Origin: Puffinus mauretanicus
Taxonomy: Eukaryota > Chordata > Aves > Procellariiformes > Procellariidae
Length of the DNA: 64,000 nt
Assembly: GCA_023333565.1 (NCBI GenBank)
Contig: JAJKFH010002315.1
Location: forward strand, 895,558 to 959,557
Direction: 5' to 3'
Within the stretch, counting starts at the first letter, position 1. The number at the start of each line of letters is the position of its first letter. The position numbers and the translations under genes were made by a program. The notes below the pieces were generated by a model that saw only the letters and a program-made list of their open reading frames with translations, did not search any database and had not been told where the DNA came from. This document shows positions 1 to 36,645 of the stretch, one piece after another.

Positions 1-24380
<24,380 letters not shown>

Positions 24381-24389
<9 letters not shown>

Positions 24390-24600
24390 CTTGGGGCCGC
24401 CGTAAAGGGGAGGAGCGCCGCTACTCGCCGCCATCTTGGGGAGGTCGGGCGAGGGGGCGGAGCGCTACCGCCCGCCGCCATCTTGGGGAGGTCGGGCAAG
24501 GGGGCGGAGCGACACCGCCCGCCGCCATCTCGGGGGAGCCGCCCTCCTGCCGCCATCTTGGGCGGGGCGGGAGGAGTCGGCGGGGCGGCGCCATGTTGGG
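24381..24600 (-). promoter_or_regulatory. TANGO6 CpG-island promoter with 47-bp tandem YY1-like sites
   Basis: The motif GCCGCCATCTTGG or a close form starts at about 24382 (core CCGCCATCTTGG), 24427, 24474, 24521 (one base changed) and 24549, with CGCCATGTTGG at 24589. The spacing 24427/24474/24521 is exactly 47 bases because a whole unit (motif, GGGAGGTCGGGC, GC box GGGGGCGGAGCG) is tandemly repeated. On the minus strand each motif contains ATGGCGG, so the candidate TANGO6 starts at 24389 and 24434 are themselves inside YY1-like sites. YY1 sites overlapping the initiator are common at vertebrate housekeeping promoters; binding here is inferred. Confidence 0.75.
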
Positions 24601-25700
24601 GCCTGGCCTGAGGGGGGCCCGGCCACCGCTGACTGCTCCGGTGGGTCGGCGGTAGCAGTGCACGCCAGTGGGTGCTGCCTCTCGCTCATGGCAGCTTGGG
24701 GCTCGTCTTCTTCCCCAGCAGGTAGCACAGGGGCACAGCTGTCCCCTGCCCGGATTGTCCTGACGCCGGGGTGGGAGGCCGGCGGTGTAGGCCTCTGGCC
24801 CCCTTCTCCAGCTCTGCTGCCCACAGGTATCAACAGCACCAGCCCCTCTGGCAGGTCAGGTATTTCGGGAGAGCTCCTATATCAAGGCTCACCCCTGTGC
24901 CAAGAACAGGCTCTGGCTGCATCCAGCAAAAGTTAGCAGCTTCCAGAGAGAAACTCACAATTCTGTTTAAGAAGGGAGAGCTCAAATGCATCTCCGTATC
25001 GTAATCGGCATGTGGAAGCAGAGGTGTGCAAGATGGGTGTTAGGGCCTGCTCTCAGGGTCAGTGGCCAGACCTACCTTTGGAATAAACAGCTCATGTGTG
25101 TTGCAAAGCACATAAATTAGCATCTTGCCTGTCCAGGACTGTAACAAGGCAGGAGGACTGCAAATCCTTTGCCAGCCTCCTAGGCTGCTATGTGTTTGCA
25201 AGCCTGCAGGCACCGTGGGGCATGTTATTCTGCGTTTCCTTGCTGGGCAGGGCCTCTGAAGGGAGGTCACAGCAATTAAAGGGTTGGACAAACATCAGTG
25301 ATCTCTTGCGCTGGCTAACAGCCTCGCCTCTGCTGCGCGGGGGGGTGTTGGGCCAGGCACTGTGCACACGCAGCCACTATGGTAAAGCACAAGCCCAGTT
25401 TTCATGCCACGTCCTGCTCCTCCTTTCCCTAGGGCCCATCCAGGCAGACTCGGTGCAAGGCAAAGCCATGACCTGCTGTTAGCTGCCAGCCCTGCGTCCT
25501 GACAGCCCCTGGTGATGAGAAAACACGTGCTCTGGTACGGATCCCTCTCTATTACACGGAGCCAGGCATTTGCCGTCTGCCCTTTGGAGGCAGCAGCGGC
25601 TGTGGCCGTGCCGAGGAATGGCTCTCTGCGGGGCAGGCCAGCCTCTGAGCACGGACAGAGGCAGTGAAACCAGTAGAGCCACACACAGAGAAAAGGGGTT
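24601..25700. other. TANGO6-CDH1 intergenic region
   Basis: About 1.1 kb between the TANGO6 CpG island and the 3' end of CDH1. The CpG-rich part fades by about 24.9 kb. No conserved frame, RNA gene or mobile element was recognised. Confidence 0.5.
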
Positions 25701-25718
25701 TTGGTTTTCTTAAAACAA

Positions 25719-25724
25719 TTTATT
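25719..25724 (-). terminator. Likely CDH1 polyadenylation signal
   Basis: TTTATT on the plus strand gives AATAAA on the minus strand, about 820 bases after the CDH1 stop. A second AATAAA lies nearer at 26042-26047 and could give a shorter 3' UTR. The region between is AT-rich, unlike the gene body. Confidence 0.55.
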
Positions 25725-26540
25725 ATTTCAATTTTATATAAAAACCATACAATCAATTGACACTAGACCGTTGCTGGCTTCCCAGGCCACATGAGACCCT
25801 TTTCCCGTGATAAAAAATACAAACCATGACGACAGCTTGTACAACAGAGTTCAGAATTTCAGTAAAGCTGTTTGATTTCCGAAAGCGCCTTTCATTGACT
25901 GCACAATAATTACACCTGGCACGACACAGAAGGAAATCATATCATAATCTGGGATACAGAAAAATAGAAATCTGCCTGCAAGTACTCTATCAAATATAAT
26001 TCCCTCACGTATAGCACATGACGGCACATCTTTGGTCTGCGTTTATTGATCATTTCGCCCTGCTCTGACAGAGCCGCGGTGCTGCGGCCGTCCCACTTCT
26101 CTGGCGCTGAGTTTGCAAGCCGAGCGCGGCAGCAGGTCAGCGGTTGTGTCGGGGCTGGGAGCACGAGGTATTTCGGAGAGCGCCAGAGGAACCCTTTTTC
26201 CCCACGACAGAGGGAGGGAGGTGGCGGGGGCCTGGCCCCACCAGGGGAGAGGAGCTGATCCTGGTGCGTCCGGCTCCAGGACGGGGAACAGACTGAATGG
26301 CTCCGTGCCCTGCCGGGAGCCGAGGGGAGCCAGGAAACACACAGGCTCCCAGAAAATCCCCCCAGCCCCGGTGACCCCGAGCTTCCCCTGCACTGAACGA
26401 GGGGGACGTGGACACCAGGTTGAGGGGGTGTTGCAGGGGGGTTCAGCTGCCCCCCAGGTGAAAGCCAACGTGAGTCCGATGGGGTGAAATGAGGTGAGCC
26501 GCCTGCGCCGGGCAGCTGCCGGACAGGGGGGGCCGGGGAG

Positions 26541-26819
26541 GGTCCTAGTCGTCCTCCTCCCCGCCGCCGTAGAGGTCCGCCAGCTTCTTGAAGCGGCTGC
26601 CCCAGTCGTTGAGGTAGTCGTAGTCCTGGTCGCGGTCGGAGGCGGAGGAGTTGAGGGAGCTGAGCGAGGTGGCCTCCGAGCCGCTGCCCTCGTAGTCGAA
26701 CACCAGCAGGGAGTCGTAGGGCGGGGCCGTGGGGTCCGTGTCGGCCGCCTTCAGGTTCTGGGGGGACAGAAGGGTCAGCACCCGTCCCCTCTGGGCTGGG
26801 GACGCTGCCGGCTGGGGGG
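26541..26819 (-). repeat. CDH1 copy of the CDH1/CDH3 shared 3' tract
   Basis: From GGTCCTAG at 26541 through the last coding exon (26545-26757) and about 60 bases of the preceding intron, the sequence matches 36646-36924 with one substitution noticed (26808-26814 region, C/T). Outside these limits the two genes diverge at once. This is the mark of gene conversion or a very recent local copy. Confidence 0.9.
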
Positions 26820-29800
26820 TGCCCCAACAGTGCCTGCATGGATGGGGGCTTCACCCCCCTGGTCCACCCACAGAGCACCGTGTGGGGTTAGGGCTCACCT
26901 CATCGATGAAGTTTCCGATCTCGTCGGGGTTGGCGGGCCGGGGCCGGTACTGGGGGGCGGCCATCAGCGGGGGGGCCACATCGTTGCGGATCACCTCGGG
27001 GCGGGCGTCCAGGCCGCGGTGCAGCTGGCTCAGGTCATAGTCCTGGCAGGGGGGACATGAGGAGATGATGCTCGAGGGACAGCCACAGGCACCGCCACAC
27101 TGGGACCTGCCGCTAGCCACCCCAGCGCAGGAAGGACCGGGGTACCGTGGGGGACACGGGGACAAGCAGGTCCACCACAGCCTTGTGCGCCCCAAGCGTC
27201 CGTCGTGGCTCGGGGAACAAGGCCACCACCCACCGCAGGAGGGTGCCAGAGGGACCCCACGGGCAGGGTCCGGCCCAGCACAGGCGTCCCACCTGGTCCT
27301 CCTCACCGCCACCCTCCTCGTCATAGTGGTAGACGTTGTCCCGCATGTCATCCTCCGGCGGGAGCAGCGGCTCCTTCACCACCTTCCTCCGCCTGGCGAA
27401 GAGCAGCAGCAGCAGCAGCAGGACTGCGAGCAGAGGGCACCGGTGTCAGGGTGGCGGCACAAGGGTGGCCACGTCCCCGTCCCGCCCCGTGGTACTCACT
27501 CAGCAGTGCCAGGATGCCCCCCAGGATGCCCAGGATGGCAGGGACGCCCAGGCCGCTGGCAATGAACGCTCGCCGCTCGCAGTTTTTAGCCGGCCCTTCG
27601 CAGTCGCACACCTGGGCTTTGACTGGCGTCACCTGCACCTTGCCCTGCCCGTCCGTCAGCTTCAGGAAGATGGTGTACTCCCCGGGCTCCAGCTCCTTCC
27701 GCAGGGTCAGCACCAGCAGGTCTTGCGCAGCAGAGAGAGGGGTTGGGTTCAGAGACAAGTCCCCATTCCCCAGTTTGGGGACACCCTCGGCACCAGTGTG
27801 GGACTTTGCCACGCGGCAGTTCCCCAGCTTGGTGTCCATCGCGGGGGCCGGCACTGGCTGCACTCGGGAGCGCAGAGAGCCGAGGGGGCCTGGGATCTGG
27901 CCCTTGCTCAGCGTCCCCCACTGCCCCGCGCCAAAGGTGGGTGGCTGGGCCAGACCACGCAGCACCTACCTTGTCCGGTCACCCTGACGGTCCAGTTGGC
28001 ACCGGAGCCGTGCTCCAGCCCTGCCTGGAAGGGGTGGGTGTTGGGGGGCAGGTCCTTGTCAACGATGTTCAGCGTCTGGTCCTCGGGCTGCCGGCTGCAG
28101 ACGTCGAAGATCCGGGGCTCTGGCATGGGCCCGTTGTCGTTCACATCCTGGAGGAGGAGGAGCAGCGTCCCCGTGCCGGTGGCGTCCGGTGACCCTGCAA
28201 AGCCGGGGGTTAGCAAGGCACCAGGGGAGGGGGTCCTGGCCCCGGCCCTGCCCCAGGAGCCCCAGTGGGACACGGGTGGGTGGCAGCAGCCCCTTCCCAA
28301 AGGGCAAGGCAGGGTGCTTCTCACCACTGTCCACGGCCAGGACGATGGCCTTGTAGGTGCTGTTGATGGCGTGCACCGACTCCCGGTCCAGCGGCTGGGC
28401 TGCCGTGATGATGCCGTTCTCGGGGTCGATGGCCAGCCACCCCGCAGGGTCGCTGCCCATGCGGTACCTGGGGCAAGCGAGGCATCAGCAGGGGGGATGC
28501 TCTGCCGGGTGGGAAGGGGCGCACGGCACAGCGCAGCCCCTCGGCCACCCCAGCATTGCCCCCTGCCACCGACCTCCCCCACACTCACGTGATTTTCTGC
28601 CTCTGGTCCCTGTCCGGGTCCTGGGCCGTGTAGGAGGTGACCTGATGCCCCAGCGGCAGGTCCTCCATCACCTCCACCCTCTTGACTGGGGGCACGAAGA
28701 CGGGGGCTTCGTTCATGTCTCCGACCACCACCAGGACGCTGGCCGTGGAGAGCGGCAGGGACACGGTGAGGGGGACGGCATTCTCCACCGTCACCACGAG
28801 GTTGTACCGGCTCTTGGTCTCGTAATCCAGGCCCTGGGGGGGGGGGCAGGAGAGAGGAGCCAGGTAGCGCTGGCAGGGAAGCTGGCGCCGGGGCAGCTGC
28901 GCAACAGCAGGACCCACCTTGGCAGTTTTCAGGATGCCGTCATTGGTTTTGGGGTCGGTGGTGATGCTGAAGTCGCCATCCTGGTCCCCGCTCTTGATGC
29001 GGTAGATGGCTTGCCAGGCAGGGGAGCCCTGCATGTCCTGGTCTGTCACATGCAGCCGGGCCACCACCACCCCCACCTCGTTCTCGTTCACTGTCCCCTC
29101 GTACTGCAAGAGAGGGGATGGGGACAGTCACCCACGTGGTCCCGGGCACCCTGGGGCAGGGGGGCTCGTGCCCCCCTGGGGCACGGCTCGGGTACCGTGG
29201 TAGGGTCGAAGATAGGAGGGTTGTCATTCGCATCGGTGACTTCCACGATGGCGGTGGCGGTGTTGGTCAGGCCAACACCCTCTTGGTCCGCAGCCTGGAT
29301 GATCAGTGTGTAGTTGGGAGTGGTCTGCAAGCCAAAATCACCACGGTTAGGGCAGGGATGGGGTCCAGGGTGTCCCCCTCCTCTGGGAGCATCACCTCCT
29401 GCTCTTCACCCTTCTCCAGCCACAGTGTTCACCGCCAGCACAGACGCTTGCCAACGTCCCCACTGCCCACCCGAGGGGCTGGCAGTCCACCCACTCCCGG
29501 GGCTTGGCAGGGCTTGGCAGTTGCTCCTGCAACGTCCCCAGCACAGATCCCCGATGGGCTTGGGGCTGCAGACATCCCCAGAGCAGGGGACAGTGACCCA
29601 GGGATGGCCGGACCCCGAAGCTCCACCATCTCCCGCTCCCTGCAGCAAGTCCCACCGCGGAGCTGCTGCACGATCCCCCGAGACGCAGCGAGGGTGCCCA
29701 CCTCCCGGTCCAGCCCCGTGCCGATGACGCTGATGATGCCCTTCTCCGGGTCGATGGTGAACATCTGATGCGTGCTCTTGGGCTCCTCGCTGAGGATGGA

Positions 29801-32800
29801 GTAGCCAATGATGCCATTGTTCACGTTGACCCCATCGTCTGCATCCGTGGCGTTCACAGTCATCACAGATGTGCCTGGGCATGGGCACAAGCAGGAGAGG
29901 TTTTACTTGTGGGACAAAACTCACTGGACACCCCAGCACAGCTCTGGCTCGGGGCTCTGCGTGGTCCCAGCCACGGGGCCCCCGACTCGCCGGTCCCCCA
30001 CGCACCAGGCTTCGCATTTTCCTCAATGTAGCCGATGAAGACTTGCTTGGTGAAGACGGGCCGGTTGTCGTTCTGGTCCGTCACGGTGATGATGATCTCC
30101 ATGGGGTCCTCCACGGGCTGCCCGTTGGCCGACACGGCGTGGGAGAAGAGCTGCGAGGGGCACCGTCAGCCCCCGCGCGGCCCCGGGGACCGTCCCCTCC
30201 CCATCCCGGCCCCCCACTCACGACGTATTTATCGATCTCCTCCCGGTCCAGCGGCTTTGTCACCTCCAGCCACCCTGTCTCCCGCACAATGGTGAAGACG
30301 CCCACAGGGGGGGTGTCCGCCCCCTGCCCCGTGATGCTGTAGAAAACCTTGGTCTCCTTGTCCTTGTTGGATTTGATCTGGCGGCGAGGCAGAGGAGGGT
30401 TCAGGGGGGTCCCAGCGCTCCGGGGACCCCCCTGCCCTGCGCCCCATCCCCGCGGGGCCATGTACCTGCACCAGCTTCTTGGGGAAGGGTCCCCGCTCGT
30501 TCTCGGGGCAGTTGATGGGGGGGATGACCCAGTCCCTCTTCTGCCGCCGGAGGCCATGGCCGGGCTCGGGGAAGGTCAGCACACTGGGCACCGCGTCCTG
30601 TGGGGAAAGTGGCTCAGCTCAGTGCCAGCACCTTGCCAAGCCCTCGGCACGCTCTGACCCCGGGGAGAGGGGCTGCGCTTTACCTGCTGCTGCTGCGGGT
30701 GGTGGTGGCGATGGTGATGGTGCCGCCGCCTGTGCAGGGTCACCCTGGCCGAATGTTTCTTGCCCACAGCGTCCCAGGTGTGGATGGAGAAGCTGATCTC
30801 CCGCCGTTGGAGCTGCAGGGGCCGGGTCGCAGAGACGACACCGTCCCTGCTCACCTTGAAGCGCGTGTCGTCCGAGAGGTATGCAGCACGCCGCTGCTCG
30901 CCACAGTCGGCAAAGCTCACTGGGGACAGAGAGGGCGAGTGGGCAGGGGGCTCCCTGGCCGGGGGGAGCCGGTGAGGGCAGGGCAGGCGCCCAGGCACCA
31001 TGGGACGGGCAGGCGGCAGAGCAGGAGGGCGCAGGACAGCGTGACACGGGCACATGCAGCACAGCCCTGGCTCAGAGACCCGGGGCGACCGGGTGGGGTG
31101 GCAGGCGCGGTGGGGATGCACCACACACGGTGCCACACACCCTGCCGGGATCCCGTCCTGGGCATGGGCAGGGTGCGCAGCACGATGTGCGGTGCATCCC
31201 TGCCGTGGCTTTGGTGCAGGACTGGGCACGGCACAACCTGCCGTACCACGGGATCCCTGCCGGCCCGTAGCAGCGGGGCAAATGGCACTCAGCACAGGGC
31301 GGCCCTGCTGCGCGCGGCCCATCCCTGTCTATAGCACCATGTACGGCACATCCCCGCGCACGGCACCGTGCACATCACATCCCCACACATGGCACATCCC
31401 TGCCATGAGGCACATCCCCATGCACGGTGCATCCCTGTGGCACAGCATGTCCCCATGTGTGGCACGTGACCGCTGCCGTGCCCATGGCAGTGGGCAGAGG
31501 GTGCTGGTGCTGCTCCAGCTGCTTTTCAAATAAAAACAAGGTCAGTGCCCGCTCACCTGCGCTGGCACCCAGCCGTCCAGCAGCCTGGCCAGGGGGCCGG
31601 GGGGGCTGCCAGGGCTGATGCCCAGGGCACTGCAGGCCGGTAGATTATGGTGCCCCAGTGCCGGGGATCTGTGGGGGTCCCCAAGCCCCCGCATAGCCGG
31701 GGACCATGGCCACATGTCCGCAGCAGGGACAGGCCAGGCTGCGACCCACTGCAGGAGGGCAACATCAACCTGTGCGGCAGGAAGGTGCCAGCCCCGGTGC
31801 ACCCGCGGCGCAGGGTGGCAGCCGGGGCACCCAGCCCACCCAGGCACCCTTTGGCACCTCCGACACCTCTGCTGCGGGGGTCCCCAGGGACAGCAGGCAC
31901 CCACCACAGACCAGGGCAGACGTGTCCTGCCATCACCAGCCTGGCACCCTGCTGGGGCGTGGTACGAGCAGGGGCCAGCACGCAGGGGCTGCAGACAGCC
32001 CAGGGAGAGGCTCCGAGCGGTGCCGCGGCGGTCAGGAGGCATCACATGAGCCGGGGCCGCGCTGCCGGGAGCTCCCGAACAAACACCCTTTGTCTGGGAG
32101 ACGGTTTGTTTGAGCCAGCGGCACCCGGGCGGAAGCCCTGCCAGCGCGGCCACCATCGGCCCCGGCATGACCCGCACCGCGCAGAGTGGGTGCCGGGGCT
32201 TCACTGCGGGAAGGCGGCGTGCCCAGGGCGGGAGGCAGTGCAGCACACCCAAACGCTGGGCACGAGGCTGCTGCCAGGGCTGGTGCCGCCATTGCCGGGG
32301 CTGGCCCTGTTACGTCAGCCCGTGTGCAGCCCAGGAATTTGGAGGCGGTGGCGGGACTGAGGCGGGTGGGGAGCGATACCGAACCCCGGGGTGGGGGCTG
32401 CCCCCCTGCCCACCACAGTGCCCCCAACCCAGCCCGGGCAGCTGGGGAGGACCCGCCGGGTCGGCCAGCTCAGCCCCACGGCGGGACCCCCGGGCAAAGG
32501 CTGTGGGAGCCGGTGGGGCCGGCTGGGCAGGAGCGTGCCGGGGCAGGCCAGGCGCTGCCGCAGCGGGGGCTGGCGGCGGGGAGAGGCACGCCGGCACCCA
32601 TGGGCGCAGGCGCAGTGCTTGGCACCTGGGACCTGGCACCATGCCGGATGGGTGCAGTGAGTGGGCAGCGCTTAGCCCCCAGCCCCACACTGGGTGCAAT
32701 GAGTGCTCAGCCCCACTCCAGATGGGTGCAATGAAGGCTTGGTGCTCTGCGCCCGCTCCCCCCCTTCCCACCCGGCCGCGCACAACCTGTTTTTCCAGCT

Positions 32801-35407
32801 CCTCAGCTGAAGGAAAGCCGTCCCCAGCCCTCCCCTCCCCGGGGCTGGGAGCCAGGGGGCCCCTCTCCTCTCCGGGAGCGGTGGGGTGGGAGGCGAGGAG
32901 AGCTGGGGGGGTCCCTCGGGGGGATTGCCCCCTGCCAGGCCCCCACCACCACCCGCGGGGCGCAGGGACAGCCAGACCCCCTGCATCACCAGGCTGCCGG
33001 ATGGGGCAGGGAGATGAGACCCCACACGGGGATGGGGACCAGGGCAGCCCCCCAAGCCACCCCATGTCCCGCGGTGTCTCGCCAGGGCTGGGCACGGGCT
33101 GACTCACGGGCAGAGCTGGGTGCCACCACCGCTGGCTGCCGGGTGCCACCACCCCAGCGGTGCCCGCTCTGCGTGGGTTGCGCAAGCGCGGCCGTGCCGG
33201 GGCAGGAGCCGGCAGTGGGGGGGGGGGGGCTCACGTCAGCCTGCGGGCAGCCGGGACAAAGGTGCCGTGAGCGGCACGTCCCGCCGGCGCACCCGCTGAC
33301 ATCACCCGAGTTTCATCATGACTTCAGACTCTCGAGGTCCCCCCACCCCGGGCTGACGGGGGAGCATCCCAGCCCCCCCAACGTGCCGTGGGGCTGGGGG
33401 CCAGCCGACCCGTCCCAGCCCCGGGGACGCCGCGGCCCCCACACAGGTGTGCGCCTCCCCGGCCCAGGCGCCATGTGGGGCCTGTCCAGACCTGTTGGAG
33501 GGAAAACACCGCGCTCAACTCATCAGCTTAATTACAGGCCCGCTCATGAGCCCGCCCTCACCGCGGCCTGGCCACGGGCTTTGGTGTGCTGCGTGGTGCG
33601 GGGGGCGGCATCGCCGAGTGCCCACCGTGCTCGTCCACCCGCATGGCCGGGCATCACCAGGCTGGCACACGGCCCATGCGGGCAGACGTCCCCTTGCCTC
33701 CTCCCACGCCCCGTCTCCACCCGGGACATGAAACTGGAAGTGCGCTGCTGGGACGGGGGATTTCCAGCAGGTCCCCGCCCTGGAGACCAGCCCTGCGTGG
33801 CGTGGCGACGCTGGGGCCATGTGGCTGCCCGTCACCCTGGTATCGGGCACGGCCCTAATGGACACAGGCTGCTGCAGCCAGGCGGTTTTGTTAATGATCA
33901 ACCAGAAAGCTAACGAACAGGCAATTCCTGAGGTGTGGGGCAGGGTCCGGCTCCTGGCTCCATACCCGCAGCCCAGGTGAAGCCCTTCTGCAGCTGGGGG
34001 GATTTGGGACCCCCTGGCACGGCGCTCGGTGCTCTGCACCCCTCAGCCCCACATCTGCCCCAGCCACCCCTGGCAGACTGTGGTGCCAGCACCACCATCA
34101 ACCATTAACCAGCACAGATGGCAATGGCCCGAACGCTGCCCTGGGAGCCTGCACCCAGCCACTGCGTAGCCCCCCAGCACCCATGGATTGGGAGGTGGGG
34201 ATGTGCAGGGCACCCCAAAGTGGCAGCGGGTCCCCAGCACCCAGTTCCCTGGGCACACCTTTCCCCAGTGCCTCCCCTGCGCCACGAGGGCCGGCAGCAC
34301 CCGGGCGCCCGGCTGCCCCGGCCAGGGTTCGGTGCGCGGCAGAGGCAGGCTGTTGCCAGCCCAGGCTGGGGCCCAGCCCGGCACGGCCGCCACAGCCACG
34401 CAGGCAGGGCTCAGTGCCGGCACCTGCCGCGCCAGGACGGGGATTTTGTGCCGGCCCAGTGAGACACCCCTGTCCCCACGCCAAGAGCTGCCGGGGGAGG
34501 CCGCGCTGGGGGCTCTGCTCTGCGGCCACGAATGGTGGGTTCGCCCCCGTGAACCCCGGGTGCTGGGACCCCGCGGGCGGGCGAGGCGCGAGGCAGGACG
34601 GGCGCCTGCGCGGCCCCACGCCCCGGCCTGCCGGCCCCAACAGGTCTGTGCCGCCTGAGTCAGCGCCGCCCGCGCCGGCGCACCCCGGGGAGAGGCACCC
34701 GCTGCCCCCGCGCCGCGCCGCCATCCTGCTGGGGTGGGAGCACCGGCGCCCGCGCTGCCCCGGCCCCTCGGCACGGCCCCACTGCCATGCACGGACACAC
34801 AGCCACGGCTCTGACCCCAGTGCCACCTGTGGTGGTGCGCACTGAGCCTGTCCCTGCCACCATGGCACTGTCCCCACCGCCACGGCACCGTCCCCATGGC
34901 CCTGTCCCCACAGCCATCTGCGGAGCTGGGCAGAGACTCTCTCCATTGCCACCCTGGCACCACACGGGCACGGAGCCACGGCTTCGTCCCCCATTGCCAA
35001 CTCCAGTGCCATGCGCCCAGCCCGTCCCCACGGCCACGGCTCCCTCCCCGCGGCCACCCCTGTGCCAGGCACCCAACCCGTCCCCACGGCTCCCGCCTTA
35101 CCTCGTCCCAGCGCCCGTCCCGCCACCACGCTGTCCCTCGGCACGGTGAGGGCGAAGCTCTCGGCGGTGAAGCCAGGCTGGCACGGCGCTGCCCGCTCGC
35201 ACAGCCGGTGGCCGGCCTGCCCGGAGAGAGCCGTCAGTCCCGGGCTGGGTCCCACGCTCCCGGGCACGGTCCCGCCGCCCCGGGCAGGGTCCCACGCTCC
35301 CGGGCAGGGTCGCGGGCAGGGTCCCACAGTCCCACGGTCCCGTCCCTCACCTGGAGCAGGAGGAGGAGGAGGCAGAGCGGTGCCGGGCAGCCCCCCCGCC
35401 GCCCCAT
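26545..35407 (-). CDS. CDH1: Cadherin-1 (E-cadherin / L-CAM)
   Basis: Calcium-dependent epithelial adhesion protein of adherens junctions. Sixteen coding exons: 35407-35351, 35216-35102, 30919-30684, 30597-30466, 30377-30222, 30150-30006, 29874-29702, 29324-29196, 29103-28918, 28833-28589, 28467-28325, 28194-27970, 27721-27500, 27423-27293, 27042-26899, 26757-26545; 883 aa (chicken L-CAM 887). Order: signal peptide (about 1-20), propeptide with a His/Gln-rich end, furin site RRQKR (153-157), mature start D158-W159 (strand-swap Trp2), HAV at 236-238, EC repeats with LDRE, DQNDN, DANDN and DVNDN calcium motifs, transmembrane helix about 700-730, p120-catenin juxtamembrane segment and a C-terminal Ser-rich beta-catenin site ([17 protein letters not shown]). 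The last exon is nearly identical in DNA to that of CDH3. Identity as CDH1 rather than another type I cadherin rests on the match to L-CAM and on synteny. Confidence 0.98.
30684..30919 (-). other. CDH1: CDH1 exon 3 with His/Gln-rich propeptide end
   Basis: The exon ends [19 protein letters not shown] just before the splice into the furin-site exon. Chicken L-CAM has a comparable His-rich run here. CAC/CAG-type codons make it prone to length change. It is removed with the propeptide. Confidence 0.85.
30920..35101. other. CDH1 intron 2
   Basis: The largest cadherin intron here (4.2 kb); in mammals intron 2 of CDH1 is also long and regulatory. It contains degenerate tandem repeats: CACATCCC-type units at about 31340-31480 and CCCCACGGCCAC-type units at about 34780-35090. 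Long open frames on both strands (for example 34098-36152) overlap known exons in other frames and are not genes. Confidence 0.6.
31340..31480. repeat. Degenerate minisatellite (CACATCCC-type)
   Basis: Imperfect repeats of GCACATCCCY with spacers of 10 to 20 bases, inside CDH1 intron 2. Boundaries are approximate. Confidence 0.6.
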
Positions 35408-35570
35408 GGCTGGCTGCCGGTGCCGGTGTGGTGCCGGTGCGGTGCCGGTGCGATCGGGCGCTGCCGCCGCGGAGCCGCAGGTGGGTCCGGTCCCGGTCCC
35501 GCCCCGCAGGTGCCGGGCCCCCCCCGGGGAACCGCCCCGCCCCGCCCCGCCCCGACGGGAGGCGGTGCCG
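35408..35570 (-). promoter_or_regulatory. CDH1 promoter: two CAGGTG E-boxes and a GC-box array
   Basis: Upstream of the CDH1 ATG (35407) there are E-boxes CAGGTG at 35478-35483 and 35507-35512, then a run of CCGCCCC boxes at about 35533-35560 (Sp1 type). Mammalian CDH1 promoters carry E-boxes that SNAI1, SNAI2 and ZEB factors use to silence the gene in epithelial-mesenchymal transition. The motif and its closeness to the start fit; factor binding is inferred. Confidence 0.7.
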
Positions 35571-36451
35571 CCCCGCCCGCCCCCGGCCCCCCGCCCCCCC
35601 CCCGGTACCCCCGGCCCCCCGCCAGCAGCCGTGCAGCCCCCGGGGCGCGGGAGGCAGACGTCGCAGCCGGGGGGGCCCACGCGGGAAGGAAGGGCCCACG
35701 GCGGGATGCTGCAGCCCCCGCCCCCCCCAGCACCCCTCCCCTCGTCCCCCGCCGTCCCCAGACACAGCAAAGCTGCGGGTGACCCCACGGCACGGAGAAA
35801 CCCCCAGGGACCCCCGGTGCCACGGCCGCCCCACGGGTCCCGGGGCTTCGGCGAGGGGCAGAGTCCGGCCGGGGCTGAGCACGGAGCCGGTGGGAAACAC
35901 CCGGCGCTGGGGTGGTGGCGGGGCTGAGCCCCGGCCGGGGGGAGCGGGCAGCCCCTGCCAGCCCCTGCCCACGTACAGCAGCAGGAAGCCGGGGTCCCGC
36001 TGGGGCCGGGGGCTGCCGCGCCTGCCCGTGCCAGCACCGCCACGCGTGGGGCGATCGTCACCCCGGGGTGGCAGCCGCGGGAGGCTGCAGGCGTGCCGGG
36101 CTCCGGCTGCCCCGGCACGGGGGGAATTGCGAGAACAGGAGGGATTTGGCACCGTGAACGCTCAGTGCCACTGGTGCACCCCGTGGAGACAAGGACACCC
36201 CAGGGGAGCTCCCGCTGCCGGGGGGGGCCATGGGCACCACCACTGCATGGGCAACGCTGCAGCCGTGCCTGCAGGTACCACGCTGGGGCAGGGAGCAGCC
36301 AGGTGCTGCTGCGGGCAAGTGGGACGGGGCTGGGGGGGCCACAGCGGGGCTGGGGTCAGCACCAACCCCGGGGGTGGGCAGCAGCTCCCCAGGGACCTCT
36401 CCCAGGGCACAAAGCCACACAGAGGCTGGAGCATCTAAAAAACCCACATTC
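35571..36451. other. CDH3-CDH1 intergenic region
   Basis: GC-rich sequence between the CDH1 promoter and the CDH3 3' UTR. No further gene recognised. Open frames seen here are long only because of base composition. Confidence 0.5.
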
Positions 36452-36511
36452 TTTATTAAAACTTACACCAGCACCCGCTCACCTCGTCCGCAGCATCACA
36501 CTACCTTTATT
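36452..36511 (-). terminator. CDH3 polyadenylation signals
   Basis: AATAAA on the minus strand occurs at 36506-36511 and again at 36452-36457, about 140 and 195 bases after the CDH3 stop. A 15-base A run on the plus strand (about 36523-36538) lies beside the first. Confidence 0.7.
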
Positions 36512-36645
36512 CCATACATTTTAAAAAAAAAAAAAAATACAGGAGAGGGAGGCTGGGGGGCTGCCGCCGAGGCGGGGGGCACGGCGGGAGGGGGCAGCCC
36601 CAAGGCACAGGCAGCGGTAAGGCGTGGGGGGCAGCGGGGCTGGGG

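Noticed and set aside
26545..26757. Shared CDH1/CDH3 last exon explained by protein-level constraint alone
   Set aside because: The identity includes silent positions and about 60 bases of intron, so purifying selection on the protein is not enough.
31340..31480. CRISPR-like spaced repeats
   Set aside because: Units are degenerate, spacers are uneven, and the context is a vertebrate intron.
34098..36152. A 684-codon open frame on the minus strand
   Set aside because: It runs through CDH1 exons 1-2 in part and through intron and promoter in the wrong phase; composition is Gly/Pro/Arg/Ala without conserved domains. High GC removes stop codons.
36523..36538. A-run after CDH3 as evidence of a processed pseudogene
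   Set aside because: CDH3 has all introns; the run is simply near the polyadenylation signals in its 3' UTR.
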